Of a stretch of 64,000 nt of DNA, positions 1-11,790 are shown piece by piece. The DNA comes from Delphinapterus leucas (taxonomy: Eukaryota > Chordata > Mammalia > Artiodactyla > Monodontidae), in NCBI RefSeq assembly GCF_002288925.2, contig NW_022098076.1:80084526-80148525 (forward strand), given 5' to 3'. The position numbers and the translations under genes are program-made. The notes beneath the pieces were generated by a model. It did no database searches. It saw nothing but the letters and a program-made list of their open reading frames with translations, and had not been told where the DNA came from. Every line of letters starts with the position of its first letter. Position 1 is the stretch's first letter.

Positions 1-799
1 GTAATCGACCTCTACCACGGCAGGGTTTTAGGGCAAGTGCACAAGTGGAGACAGAGATTCCATAGGTCAAAGTATTTTAAAGATATTTATCAAGCTAACA
101 AAGCATTACATATGATACATTTTGCCCTCCTACCTTGACATATCAATCTTCACGTGACCTGGGAAGCTAGGTTCGTAGTTAGAATTCTCAGTCCCCCAGA
201 GTTCCACGCTGGCATGCAGCAAAGTCAGGGAGCCAGCCTGTCATCTGCACGGGGCTGTATAATGGACTCCCCAGGTGCCCAGGCTCCTTCCTCACCAAGC
301 AGCCAGACCTCGGGTCTGGGGAAGTGCACACTGGTGTCTTGTCTACACTAGGAAAGACAGCCCTGGGGGAGAGACCTGCACAGGCCCCGCATGCAAGCTT
401 GGGCATTTGGGCAGGGAATGCTGGGGTACCAGGTGCCTAGAGAAAGATCTAGAAGACTGGGCATTTCCTCTTGCTTTAGGAGGAAGGACACAGCTGGAGA
501 AGGATCAGAGTGAGGCGTCTAAATCACAAAGTCCAGGGCACAGAGCCTGTGGCCTGGGTCTGAGGGCAGCGTGGAATCTTTTATGTTTTAAGAGCCAGTG
601 ACCATTTCAGTGCCTCTCTGTTGGAAGAAACTCTGTTCCCTAATATGCCCCTTAAATCTCACCACCTTAGGACCACAGAATGGTCTCTTATTGGAGGTGC
701 CCTTCCAGATCTGGTTCTACAGGTGGTCCCTTTTGCAGTCGGGAACCAGAAATTTTCAGTTTGATGTTTTTGAGGCTCTTGAGGGCTTTTATTTCTATT

Positions 800-1045
800 T
801 TTAAGCTTTCTTGAGATATAATTCACAAACCATGCAATTCACCTATTTAAATGGTTTTCAGTAATTTCAGAGCTGTGCAGCCATCACCGTAATCAATTTT
901 AGAGCATTTTCATCCTAAAAAGAAACCTGTACCCACTAGCAGTCCCCCGCCTCCATCACCCCCGCTTCCTCCCCAGCTCCACTCCAACCCTGGGCAATCG
1001 CCAATCTGCTTTCTGTTTGTCTCTCTGTATTTGCCTACTCTTTAC
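800..1045 (-). mobile_element. L1 (old, L1M-type) fragment
   Basis: Antisense 3' region recognised by ttgagatataattcacaaa and the following ccatcacc...agaacatttt-like and aagaaacc...ccctgggca segments. Confidence 0.75.
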
Positions 1046-1160
1046 TGAGTGACTTTGCACTTTTAAAGTAGTTTCCCCTTTCATGTGTCCATAGGCCCAG
1101 AGACCATAGTAAAATCTTAGTTACATCCAACCGTTTTATTTTTCTCATGAGATGTGGATT

Positions 1161-1312
1161 AGTGCTTCTTAAACTTTAGTGTGCATGCAAATCACCTGGG
1201 GAATCTGGTTAAAATTCTCAGTGATTCCCCAGGTCTGGGGTGGGCTTGAGATTCTGAATTCCTAACAAGTGATGCCTGTGCTTTGGGTCTGGGGACCACA
1301 CTTCAAAGGATA
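1161..1312. mobile_element. hAT-type MITE (MER20/MER5-like)
   Basis: gcaaatcacctggggaatct, caggtctggggtggg, tctggggaccacacttc: the layout of short mammalian hAT-Charlie elements. Subfamily not certain. Confidence 0.65.
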
Positions 1313-2324
1313 AGGGCATGGAAGATGCTGAAGTCATTATTTTAACCGGAGTAGCCTCCATTTCACACAACGTGTCAACAACTTGTGATTTCAACTGGCT
1401 TTAGGATGGCAGGTTTCCATCCCAGCATAGAAAGTGGGGGGAAGGAAACATGTGCGTGGGGAGGGGGAGGAGGGCAGCGGGCAGGGCTTTGCATACATGG
1501 ACCTCTGTCTACCATGAAATGAGGGCTGTGAGGACCCCAAGCATCCTTTCTCTCTCCTCTTTTCTTCCAACCCGTGCTCCCCCTGCTTCATCAGCATCCT
1601 CGTGGAAGCAGAGACACCCCATTGTTTAACTCGGTCTGGTTCCTTGTCAGCGCTGCAAACCCGTGTGCTCTGACCATCTCTGATGCATCAGGGTCATCCG
1701 TTCTGGTCACACAGCGCTTTCCGGAAACTGTGTTCTGTGAAAAGAAACGAGAACCACATTTTCCACACTTTGGTATTTTCAGTGAGTTCTGTGTCCTTAG
1801 GTATAGGAGCCGCGGTCCCCCGTTTGTGGGGGAGGCATCCGAAGCATGCGTCACTCGGTGACAGAACTGAGCTGAAGCTCAGAGCCCAAGGGTTTGCTCA
1901 GGGTGGGTCTCTGCACAGCCTGTGGCATTCAGTCGCCTTCCGTGGAGAAACTCACTTTCTCTGGGTTTCATTAAATTGTTTTTGTTCCTGTGGTTTCTTG
2001 CTAAATAACTGTATCATCAGATCCCAGATGGCAGAGCCGAGGCCAAAAACAGAAACCAAGCTTTCTTCATCTCCCATGATGGCCCACAGAGGTTCTGGGA
2101 GCATCGGCTTTTATTGCAGATGTGAAACGGAGCACATCCTTGGAGGCTCATCCTGGGCTGCGGGACTGTGGGTGGCAGAGGCAGGTCGTGCGTGAGACCC
2201 TCTGGGAGTGCAGCTTGAGAAGTGGTTTCTGTGACCTCTACTCAGATACATTTCAATCTGCAAAACTGGGAAATCACAGAGAAAGGACAAGAATGTGAGC
2301 ACAGAGCTGGCCGTTCAGAGCACG

Positions 2325-2620
2325 CCTCTTATCAGGTCACTTCCCGGCTCAAACACGCTCAGCGGCTCCGCATTACCCACACGATAAACACAACCTCCTT
2401 ATTACTGCCTACAAGACTCCTCTCTCCAGCTCTGGTCACCCCTTCTAGCCTTGCTACCTACAATCCCCACTATAAATACCTTATGCTCTAGCTATCCTGG
2501 CCCCGGTTCTCTTCCAGGAACACTGTGCCTTGCTGCTTCCATACCTTCCCTCATGCTGTTCCCTTCAGCTGGAATGCCCCTCTTCCCTTTCTCTTTCTGT
2601 CACAGTTCCAGCCTCCTACC
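2325..2620 (+). mobile_element. L2 fragment
   Basis: catgctgttcccttcagctg and ggaatgcccctcttccc are typical of the L2 3' end. Confidence 0.65.
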
Positions 2621-2740
2621 AGGACAGCTTGCTTTCCTCCTGCTTCTTCTCTTTGTTTTTTAAATCTTCTCACCTTTCCCTCCTCTGTGCTCTGCTATAA
2701 CTAGATACTTCAGACACTTGCTTATTATCTGTACTTTTAT

Positions 2741-2953
2741 TTTTTTTTAAATATTTATTTGTTTGTTTTGGCTGCACTGGGTCAGTTGCAGCACGCGGGA
2801 TCTTTTAGTTGCAGCATGTGGACTCTTAGTTGCGGTATGCGAGATCTTAGTTGCGGCAGGCACGAGGGATCTAGTTCCCAGACCAGGGATCGAACCCGGG
2901 CCCCCTGCATTGGGAACGCGGAGTATTACCCACTGGACTACCAGGGAAGTCCC
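2741..2953 (-). mobile_element. CHR-type SINE (short, old form)
   Basis: Antisense copy. A T-run at the left is the complement of the A tail, followed by a repeated ttgcggcatgc-like body; the right end is accagggaagtccc, the complement of the tRNA-derived head. The B-box complement gggatcgaacccgg is present. Possible weak target duplication tacttttaa/t on both sides. Confidence 0.88.
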
Positions 2954-2974
2954 ATTGTTTATACTTTTAATCAA

Positions 2975-3195
2975 AACCATGCAAATATGACTACTATTCA
3001 TTGAGCTCATACTGTGTGTCTGGCGTGGTTTGATGTGGTTTACGTAAGTGCCTTCATTACATCTTCCAAGAGTCTCTGCAAGGGAGGTGATGTTACACCC
3101 ACTGCACAGGTGATAAATTCAAACTTCCCCAGAGTTGCCCAGCAGTATGTCATTAAGGCTGGAGCCAACACCCAGATCCTTGTCTTGTTCCACTG
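2975..3195 (-). mobile_element. MIR
   Basis: Antisense: ttgagctcatactgtgtgtc, cccactgcacaggtgataaa, agagttgcccagcagt, ggagccaacacccagatc. Confidence 0.7.
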
Positions 3196-3829
3196 ATATC
3201 TATTTATCTCACCCAAAGCTTGTCAGAACTGAAGAGGGAGGCCTCTGGCTCATGTACAAAGCCCTAGACTTCCAAGCCCACGGAGGACCTGGTTTTACCT
3301 GTTGAGAGATGGATTATGGGACAATTTCTCTGCCTCAGCACAATGACTGTCCCAGGTCATGCCCATCTCCAGGTCATCCTTTATTTCTTTAGCAGTGTGC
3401 TTTGAGCTGTGGCCCTCAGGCAGCCTTAAACTGTATCCCTGTTGCTTTTGCAAAATCTGGCAAAGAAACTTGAGGTCCCTGGGAAACAAAACAAGCAAAC
3501 AGCAGTAAGACCAAAAAAATGCAAACAGGTGGTCACAGGGAATGCTGTTGGTGTGGATGGTTATTTGGCCAGGTTGAGGAATGAGCAAGGTGAGACAGCG
3601 TCCATGGAACGGTACCTCCAGGGGCTCCAATGGAAGTGGGCAGGGAGCTCCTGTAAAGAGGTTCTTGGGTGGTGAGATTCCTGGTCACCTGACTTATGGA
3701 CGTGTTTGTGGTCTTGGTCTGCCCTGGGATCTGCCATGAGAATGTGTGAGTGAGAAGGGGAAGCACAGTAAACGTGGAACAAAAAAGTGAAACAGTCAAA
3801 CTTGACCGAAATCATGATATAAAATAGTA

Positions 3830-4095
3830 TTTAAGGACCTAGGGAAATGCTCACAATACAATAAATAATACTTAAAATTTTAAGATTCAGTGGAATCTCA
3901 ATTTTGTGAAAATGCAAGCCACCACATTTAGGCACAGGAGAGGAGAGAGACCAATCGGAGATACTCAAAGAGGCTGAATCTGAGGGTTGGGATAATGGGT
4001 AATTTTTACTTTGTCTTTATATGGTTTTTGAACTCCCACATGTTCTGGAATGAAATGTGTTCATCAGAAAAATAAGTGGTAATCAGATAATCAGG
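3830..4095 (+). mobile_element. possible old LINE 3'-end fragment
   Basis: gggataatgggtaatttttactttg and the following aatgaaatgtgttcatcag resemble an ancient LINE 3' end. Family not certain. Confidence 0.4.
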
Positions 4096-4892
4096 AAGAA
4101 AACAAATGATATAAAAATCCCCAAACCTTTAACTCAAAAAATTAAAAGTGAAAACAAAACAAAACAAAACCTAAACATTCACAGGACACAAGGAAATCAG
4201 TGTGCCAGAGACAGGCTGGGTGGGAAGGACCATTGTTCTGACCCAGCATAGCTTTCTTCTTAATGTTCTTTTATGTGTGTACACAAAATTTCAAAGCTTT
4301 TCCTAAGTTTATTTTTGTGACCAGTGGCTTTAAACTTGCTAAGAGATAGCCTTTCAGAGGGAACTACAGTTTGAAAATGTGACGGAAATTGATGGAACCT
4401 CCCAAGAATTTTTGGTGTAGACAAGGCTTAGAAGTGTGGATGAGTGAGACCCTCTCAGCAGAATGTCCTCCCCCTTCCATCTGTCCCTCCTTGATCTGTC
4501 CCATCCCTTCTTTACCTCTTATGCCCATCAGCCCGTAAGGACAGTGCCCCAGGGAGGGGCAGGGAGGAATCAAGGAAGGAAAATCTTTCCAAAGTATCTT
4601 TACCATCTTGGATTCCTTGAGAGCTCTGAAAAATGGAGGCTGGATTTAAGAAATGGGGATGGGGTAGCACAAAGATAGCTTTCTGCTTCCTCTTTCTTCT
4701 CCGTGTACACACACATCTACTAACATGGTAGCCCTGGGTAAAGAAAACTCCAAACTAAACATTCTGTGCCCGTTTAGCCCAGATAAACAAGAAGGATGGA
4801 AGCAGGGAAGCCTTTGGATAAAATCTTTGACTTCAGTGGCAAACTAGTCAGACTTCAGTTTTGGCTTTGTCTGATTTAAATGTTTGTTTTTA

Positions 4893-5220
4893 TTTATTTA
4901 AAAAAATTATTTATTTATTTTTGGCTGTGTTGGGTCTTTGTTGCTGCGCGTGGGCTTTCTCTAGTTGCGGTGAGCGGGGGCTATTCTTTGTTGCCATGCG
5001 TGGGCTTCTCATTGCAGTGGCTTCTCTTGTTGTGGAGCACAGGCTCCAGGCACGTGGGCTCAGTAATTGTGGCTCACGGGCTCTAGAGTGCAGGCTCAGT
5101 AATTGTGACACATGGGCTTAGTTGCTCCGCGGCATGTGGGATCTTCTGGGACCAGGGCTCGAACCCGTGTCCCCTGCATTGGCAGGCAGATTCTTAACCA
5201 CTGCGCCACCAGGGAAGCCC
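4893..5220 (-). mobile_element. CHR-type SINE (long form)
   Basis: Full-length antisense copy from T-rich tail to tRNA-like head ending caccagggaagccc. It is flanked by a perfect 16-bp target duplication, 4877-4892 and 5221-5236 (taaatgtttgttttta). Confidence 0.95.
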
Positions 5221-5305
5221 TAAATGTTTGTTTTTAAATCTTTGTCGGTAAAAGATCACCAAGGAGAAAACCTACATGTACTTGAATAACTTTCTTACTT
5301 TTAAA

Positions 5306-5625
5306 AATAAAAAATTTTTTTAATTGAGGTATAACTGACATATAACATTATATTAATTTCAGGTGTACAACATAGTGATTTGATATTTGTATATATTGCA
5401 AAATGATCACATAAGGCTAGTTAACATCCATCACCATACATAGTTACAGAATATTTTTTCTTGTGTTGAGAACTTTTACAATTTACTCTTGGCAAACTTT
5501 CAAATATGCAATTATGGTATTATTAACTATAGTCACCATGCTGTACATTACATCCCCGTGACTTATTTATTTTATAACTAGAATTTTATACCTTTTGACC
5601 CCCTTTACCCATTTTTTGGTGGTGT
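5306..5625 (-). mobile_element. L1 (L1M-type) 3' UTR fragment
   Basis: Antisense: attgaggtataactgacata, ggtgtacaacatagtgattt and the caccatacatagttac stretch are typical of old mammalian L1 3' UTRs. The same family recurs at 62458-62960. Confidence 0.8.
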
Positions 5626-6143
5626 CTTTTAAATCTTTAGCAAATGTTTTTTGAAGGGAATTAGGAATGGGTGAGTTCAGGCTGCCAGTTTATAGCAGAA
5701 CTGAGTCAACCCTTCCAAGTTCTGAATTCTGAGTATGTGCATTGGGGCAGGGGGTGGAATTCCTGGATTAAAACTAATGAACCCAAGTTTATAAGACTCC
5801 TTCTTGAACATCCTATAGCTCTTCCAAATGTCATTTTGATAAGTTAATATAAATGAATCAGAAACATCTGCACCAAAAGTCCCGCTGAGCACACAAGGGC
5901 TTAACAATTAAACGGAAGAATGCTTGGCACAATGTGGTTCAGGTTTTAGCGGATCCAAATATTTTGAATAACAGTTAAGTTCTTAAGACATTTTGAGAAT
6001 TTAAAGGGCAGCTGGTTCTCCCACCCCCTCTAAAAATGGGCGCGGTAATTTCTGTTCTTTGTGTTGACTCCTGGTGCTCTTACTGCCTATGGTGGGAATT
6101 CTAGCAGAGGCCCTGTCTCTGGTCTCTGCAAACTGCTGTCCTG

Positions 6144-6144
<1 letters not shown>

Positions 6145-6174
<30 letters not shown>

Positions 6175-6330
6175 CCCCCCTCTCTCTCCCTCCCCCCCNN
6201 NNNNNNNNNNNNNNNNNNNNNNNNNNNNNNNNNNNNNNNNNNNNNNNNNNNNNNNNNNNNNNNNNNNNNNNNNNNNNNNNNNNNNNNNNNNNNNNNNNTC
6301 TCTGTCTCTCTCTCTCTGTCTCTGTCTCTC

Positions 6331-6382
<52 letters not shown>
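6145..6382. repeat. (CT)n microsatellite interrupted by the assembly gap
   Basis: CT/TCTG-rich tract on both sides of the N run. Open frames through this tract are artefacts of the repeat. Confidence 0.95.
6199..6298. other. assembly gap (100 N)
   Basis: Exactly 100 N, inside a CT-rich microsatellite. The round length suggests a gap of unknown size. Confidence 0.99.
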
Positions 6383-6385
<3 letters not shown>

Positions 6386-7214
6386 CCTAGATTTGCTTCC
6401 TCAGCAGATTCTGTGTTTCAGGCACAGAGCTCTAACAGTGATGACCAGGCAGCCCTTTGTCGAGTTGTGAGATCCATTTCTTGGTTCAGGTGGAGTGTTG
6501 TTGTCACCCTGGATCACAGAATTTCACGATCCTTGTCCCGGTTCGCGCTTCCTGATGGTGCCAGTATGAGAGCTGGTCTCTGGGAAAAGAAAAAAAATTA
6601 TCAGACGTTCAGAGGAGGAGCTAAAATCCGATGGATGGTCAGGAGGAAAACAAAGCTCAAATTGTGGAAAAGGCTACAACGAAAACCTCTACCGTAAATA
6701 AAAGCCACGTTGGGTTCAGTCCTCTCCAGCCTCCCTCTCGTGCTTGGACACAGACTGAGTGATCAGTGATCCCGGCAAACGCCAGTGAGGCAGACGAAAG
6801 CGATTAGTGTGCAGTTCCCTTTCAAGCTCTTTTCTTCGAAGAAGTTGTCCTTCCATTTTATTGACTTTCAGTCTCGCCATCCTGAAATTTTAATCACCCG
6901 AGCACTGAGCAGGCATCTCAGATCACCCAACTCGTAATTCTATCTGAATTGCAAGATGAAAGGGGATACCCTCCTACATTCCTGTTCCTTCTGTTTTCCC
7001 CTTCAAGGGAGACTGTCAATCATCCTTAGGCTTCCTAAGTGATCATCATTTAATTTTCTTTATAGGTTGGAAAGTCTTGATTTCCTAACTTAAAAAAAAA
7101 GAGTAATTAAAAGTGATGGGAGCATATTAGTAAAGAGATGTAAATTCAAGAAAAATGCATGTCTATCTCACTGGGCAAACAGTAGGACTCTACCCCCAGT
7201 GACTTTTAAGTTTA

Positions 7215-7554
7215 CTCTTTTTTTTTTTTCTTTTTTTAAAAAATTTATTTAGTTTTGGCTGCGTTGGGTCTTCGTTGCTACACGCAAGCTTTCTCTAGTT
7301 GCGGTGAGTAGGGGCTACTCTTCATTGCAGTGCGCGGGCTTCTCATTGCAGTGGCTTCTTTTGTTGCGGAGCACTGGCTCTAGGTGCGTGGGCTTCAGTA
7401 GTTGTGGCTCGTGGGCTGTAGAGCTCAGGCTCAGTAGTTGTGGTGCACAGGGCTTAGTTGCTCCCTGGTATGTGGAATCTTCTTGGACCAGGGCTCGAAC
7501 CCGTGTCCCCTGCATTGGCAGGTGGATTCTTAACACTGGGCCACCAGGGAAGCC
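7215..7554 (-). mobile_element. CHR-type SINE (long form), 5' end split by an L1
   Basis: Antisense long-form SINE. Its own target duplication cttttaagttta lies at 7203-7214 on the left but only at 7771-7782 on the right, because an L1 fragment landed at its 5' junction. Confidence 0.92.
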
Positions 7555-7562
7555 TGGCTTTT

Positions 7563-7759
7563 TTTTTTTTTAACATCTTTATTGGAGTATAATTGCTTTA
7601 CAATGGTGTGTTAGTTTCTGCTGTATAACAAAGTGAATCAGCTATACATATACATATAGCCCTATATCTCCTCCCTCTTGTGTCTCCCTCCCACCCTCCC
7701 TATCCCACCCCTCTAGGTGGTCACAAAGCACGGAGCTGATCTCCCTGTGCTATGAGGCT
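7563..7759 (-). mobile_element. L1 3'-end fragment nested at the SINE junction
   Basis: T-run followed by taacatctttattggagt, the complement of a cetartiodactyl L1 3' UTR. It is bracketed by the 16-bp near-identical duplication gggaagccYggctttt at 7547-7562 and 7760-7775. Confidence 0.9.
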
Positions 7760-7929
7760 GGGAAGCCCGGCTTTTAAGTTTAGCACTGCTAGTTAATGAT
7801 ATTTCTCCACTAAGTTTCAGAAACTAAAAAACAAAAGAATTAAAAGCAGGGCTTCTTCCCATGGGTTCTGAGCCAAAATTTGTTTCAGTCTTGCCAGAGT
7901 TCAAAAAATCATACTCTTATTTGAAACCT

Positions 7930-8275
7930 TCCAGGACTTACTATTGCTCCCAGCCTAGATCCCAGCTGCTGCTCTTAACTTCATCTCCTATCTCTCTCTT
8001 TTCCACCTGTGTCCCAGCACACAGGCCTGTTTCCTACTTTGGGGCCTTTTGCTCAGTGGTCTCTCTGACCGCAGGCCCCAAAGGAACCAGCTTATCTCCC
8101 CATCCAGGGCTTAGCTCAAATGGCCCCTCCTTGGAGAGCACCTCCCCAGCACATACATATCATTTGGTATCACTTGATCCTGCTTTAATTTCATCCTCGT
8201 GCTTATTGCTAAATGAAATACTCTTGCTTATTGTCAGTCTTCCATCACTAAAGTGTAAGCAGTGAATGAATGGTC
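7930..8275 (+). mobile_element. L2 fragment
   Basis: ggccttttgctcagtggtct, agggcttagctcaaatggcc, actaaagtgtaagc follow the L2 3' order. The open frame across it has no family of its own. Confidence 0.65.
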
Positions 8276-8931
8276 TGTGTAGGCATGGCATCTCTCCAGA
8301 AAAGGTTTGCCACTTTCAATTTTTAAAAAAATGTTGGTACATAAAAAAAAAAAATGTTGGGCAGTGCTTGGTTTGTACTTGGCGTGTTAACATGCTAGTT
8401 GGTGTCTTATAATAGCTTCGAGTGTTTATTTTGCAAATATTTCACCTCTGCAGCGTGTAATGGCATGCCCACCAAAGCCTATTCTTTCAGAGAGAGGTAG
8501 CAGGACCAAAACCTCGCAAAGTGTAGGCTCTAATGAAAGTGGCATCGAGTTCCTTAGATCTGCCCTTCCTAATATTTAGGCTCTAGATTACAAATTCTGG
8601 ATGAATGTATGCTGAGCGTGAGAATCAGAGAGCAAGGCTTGCAGAGTTTTAGTTCCGAATCGACTGCCTTTCGGGACACTGCCCCAGCCATGGAAGGCGT
8701 TTCTGGGTAGGCCCCCGTCTCTGTAAATGGCTGTCAGTCTGGAGACCTAGGCTGATGCCCCTTTTCTCCCACAGCCCCAAGCACATGAAGCAATTCCCAC
8801 CTTGAAGAATAATGCCAAGTTGACAACCCTTGGAAGCTGATGAGAAGAATCAGTGTGTAGGCTGAATGTACAGCACATGTAACTAGAAATCACAAAGGCT
8901 TTCCCAAGTTGGGTTAAAAAAAAACAGTTTA

Positions 8932-9281
8932 GGGACTTCCCAAGTGGCGCAGTGTTTAGGAATCCGCCTGCCAGTGCAGGGGACAGTGGTTTGATCCCTG
9001 GTCTGGGAAGATCCCACATGCCACGGAGCAACTAAGCCCGTGCACCACAACTACTGAGCCTGCGCTCTAGAACCTGCAAGACACAACTACTGAGCCTGTG
9101 TGCCACAACTACTGAAGCCCACGCGCCTAGAGCCTGTGCTCCGCAACAAGAGAAGCCACCGCAATGAGAAGCCCACGCACCGCAAGGAGGAGTAGCCCCC
9201 TCTTGCCACAACGAGAGAAAGCCTGCGTGCAGCAACGAAGACCCAACGCAGCCAAAAATAAATAAATAAAATAACTTTATA
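8932..9281 (+). mobile_element. CHR-type SINE (long form), upstream member of a pair
   Basis: Sense copy with head gggacttcccaagtggcgca, tRNA boxes, a long body and an (AAAT)n tail. The 18-bp duplication ttaaaaaaaaacagttta lies at 8914-8931 and 9282-9299. Confidence 0.94.
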
Positions 9282-9300
9282 TTAAAAAAAAACAGTTTAT

Positions 9301-9508
9301 GGGCTTCCCTGGTGGCGCAGTGGTTGAGAGTCCGCCTGCCGATGCGGGGGACACGGGTTCGTGCCCCGGTCCGGGAAGATCCCACATGCCGCGGAGCGGC
9401 TGGGCCCGTGAGCCATGGCCGCAGAGCCTGCGTGTCCGGAGCCTGTGCTCCGCAACGGGAGAGGCCACAACAGTGAGAGGCCCGCATACCGAAAAGAAAA
9501 AAAAAAAA
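9301..9508 (+). mobile_element. CHR-type SINE (short young form), downstream member of a pair
   Basis: Sense copy from gggcttccctggtggcgcag to an A tail. A third copy of aaacagttta follows at 9510-9519, so it inserted into the 3' duplication of the preceding SINE. Confidence 0.95.
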
Positions 9509-10045
9509 GAAACAGTTTAGAATTGCAAAAACCATTGATATTAACGGAATACTCTCCTGTGAGCTTTTATCTTAAAAATAAGGCAGATTGCTGCCCCTAT
9601 CTTAGCAAAGAACATAATGGCAGCTGCTCCTGCCTGCAGAGCCAGAGAACCTTGTTTCCACGCCAGGATTCTGATGGTGGTGCAAGAGCCCTTTTTAGGG
9701 AAATGAGGTTTCTTTTTCTGTACCGTGATGGTCTGAGAGGTTAGGAATGCTTCTCAAGCTTCATGACTCCTTAACTAACTTTGGACTTGTCATCCAGGAA
9801 TTTATGCAGACCCTACCCGGATGAAGGGAGGGAGCCTGGGATGGCTTCTTTCTTTCTGCGTCATCAGTTGGTTGTTTGATCCGCTGCTATTTCATCGGGA
9901 CGCCTCTTCCTCGTGGCCTTCCCATTAGTACCTTTTGTGGTTGAGGGGTGTGCCTGGGCTCAGTTCCTGCATGCGGACCACTGTGGGATCCTCCGTAGGA
10001 TTCACTAACTGTTCCTTTCTGGTTTGTCACCAGCATTTTTACTTA

Positions 10046-10143
10046 TTGCTTTTTTTTAAAAATTAAATTTATTTTATTTTATTTAACATCTTTATTGGAG
10101 TATAATTGCTTTACAATGGTGTGTTAGTTTCTGCTTTACAATA
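10046..10143 (-). mobile_element. L1 3'-end fragment
   Basis: T-rich start then taacatctttattggagtat, the same cetartiodactyl L1 3' UTR as at 7563-7759. It is cut short after about 100 bp. Confidence 0.85.
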
Positions 10144-10274
10144 CCTGCTGCTTTGATCACATTATCTTACTCTCTTAAAACTCCCGTTGGGGCTTCCTCT
10201 AACACTGAGAATTAAACCTGAGAACCTTCCTTTTGGGTTTAAAAACCCTTCACTGGGGTGTCCTTGTTCCTTGC

Positions 10275-10430
10275 TACTCAAAGTTTGGTCCATGGGGGGG
10301 AGCAATCGGGCAGCATATGCATCACCTGGGAGCCCATTAGAACTTACGACCCTGTCGCAGGTGAACTGCATCAAAATCTGCATTTTTAACAAGATCCAGG
10401 TGAGTTGCATGTGTGTTATAATCGAGAAGT
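10275..10430. mobile_element. hAT-type MITE (MER5-like)
   Basis: ctactcaaagtttggtccat, gcatcacctgggagccc, atttttaacaagatccaggt. Confidence 0.65.
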
Positions 10431-10514
10431 GCTTTATGGGAAATCCTCACCGCCAGCATCGTCATTCACAGCCAAGAGCTAGGTCTTTGTGAGACGTTTC
10501 TCTGCCAGGCTTTA

Positions 10515-10696
10515 ACCAGAACGCCTTGCACACACCAGCAACAACCTCTGGTTTAAGCTTCCCAGCGTCCTCATGTGGTATGTACTGTTATTATTCCCAT
10601 TTGCAGAAGGGGAATCTGAAGCCCCAGGAGATCAAGTCGTTGGTGTGAGATTACTCAGGTAGTGAGTGTTGGAACAGCCTGGATTTAATCCGAGAC
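10515..10696 (-). mobile_element. MIR, ending at a hairpin
   Basis: Antisense: ttattcccatttgcagaagg, gaagccccaggagatcaagt, acagcctggatttaatccg. A perfect hairpin follows at 10697-10727. Confidence 0.65.
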
Positions 10697-10727
10697 ACTT
10701 TGCGTCCAGAGTTTGTGGACGCAAAGT
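10697..10727. repeat. perfect 12-bp inverted repeat (hairpin, 7-nt loop)
   Basis: actttgcgtcca at 10697-10708 and its exact complement tggacgcaaagt at 10716-10727. It lies at the end of an antisense MIR. Confidence 0.9.
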
Positions 10728-11587
10728 TTGTCCACCAGCTCTGCACCCTCCCCTCTTCCTGGGCTCTTTTCTCCAGGCCACTTTACTCTGGACCCACTTG
10801 CCTCTTATCGGTCTGTAGAACTTCTCTAAAGCAAAGCCACAGTGAATGAAATGCTGTTTGGTGTGATCTATAAAAGCTCTGAGTCCTAAAGTTATTTTTA
10901 AGTAAGACTGTGCTGTACCCTGTATAGACTTGATCTCTCTCAGCCAAAGAGAATGAGCTCCTTCTACTGATTCCAATTAACATGGCTGCTGGGAGCCTTA
11001 GATACTACCCTCCCCGTTGTGAATTCCTTCCGGCTGTGTTGAGATAGAGTGGTATCTCAAACTTGACCTTTGGAAGAATATTTGCATTTACAGTTCTAAT
11101 CTAAAAAAAATGGAGATAAGTAATTTGACTTTGCAGGGACATTGGTCCAGAGTTTATCGAGTCCTTTAAAGACCTCAAAGTCAGAATGCCTATAGCCTGT
11201 GTTCTCAAGGCCAAGGGTTAGTTACAGAAAGGTGGTATGTGAGGTCGAGTACAGATTAAGGTCAGTGGTTTCCAAACTGATTACAGAACTGCTCTGAGGG
11301 GATATTCCAGAGAAAAACTTGGGGGTTGGGATGGGGGTGTGCCTGGCCTGAAATAGGGGTTCCCTGGGCCCCTTCTCACTTTCGACCAATTGGTTTCAAT
11401 CTTTTTGTGTAATAGGTCCTGTGGTAACATTCTGTTTAATGGGCCTTTCCCTACTTAAATTTTCTTTTTGTATATTAAACGCCAACTGAACTAATCCTAC
11501 TCCATCATTTGCAGCTGAGGCCGTTTAGGCTCAGAAAGGCGAATTGACTTCCCCAAGGTCACACATTGTTTTGGCTAAAAGCAATTT

Positions 11588-11790
11588 TTTTTTTTTTTGC
11601 CGTACGCGGGCCTCTCACTGCCGTGGCCTCTCCCGTTGCGGAGCACAGGCTCCGGACGTGCAGGCTCAGCGGCCACGGCTCACGGGCCCAGCCGCTCCGC
11701 GGCACGCGGGATTCTCCCGGACCGGGGCACAAACCCGTGTCCCCTTCATCGGCAGGCGGACTCCCAACCACTGCGCCACCAGGGAAGCCC
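11588..11790 (-). mobile_element. CHR-type SINE (short young form), in antisense pair
   Basis: T-run, gccgtacgcgggcctctcac body, and head ending caccagggaagccc. It abuts an older SINE. The outer duplication ctaaaagcaattt (11575-11587) and ctaaaagctattt (12130-12142) encloses both. Confidence 0.94.

Noticed and set aside
1683..2195. 170-codon open frame on the + strand
   Set aside because: No recognisable domain, no conserved start context, lies in intron 1; chance frame in fairly GC-rich DNA.
6074..6697. 207-codon open frame on the + strand
   Set aside because: Runs through the 100 N and a CT repeat (Ser-Leu repeat); an artefact.
9061..9240. CRISPR-like short repeats (cacaactactgagcc units)
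   Set aside because: These are internal repeats of the long-form SINE body; no spacers and a eukaryotic context.
9032..9535. 167-codon open frame on the - strand
   Set aside because: Entirely SINE sequence; the same Ala/Arg/Gly-rich peptides recur at every CHR copy.
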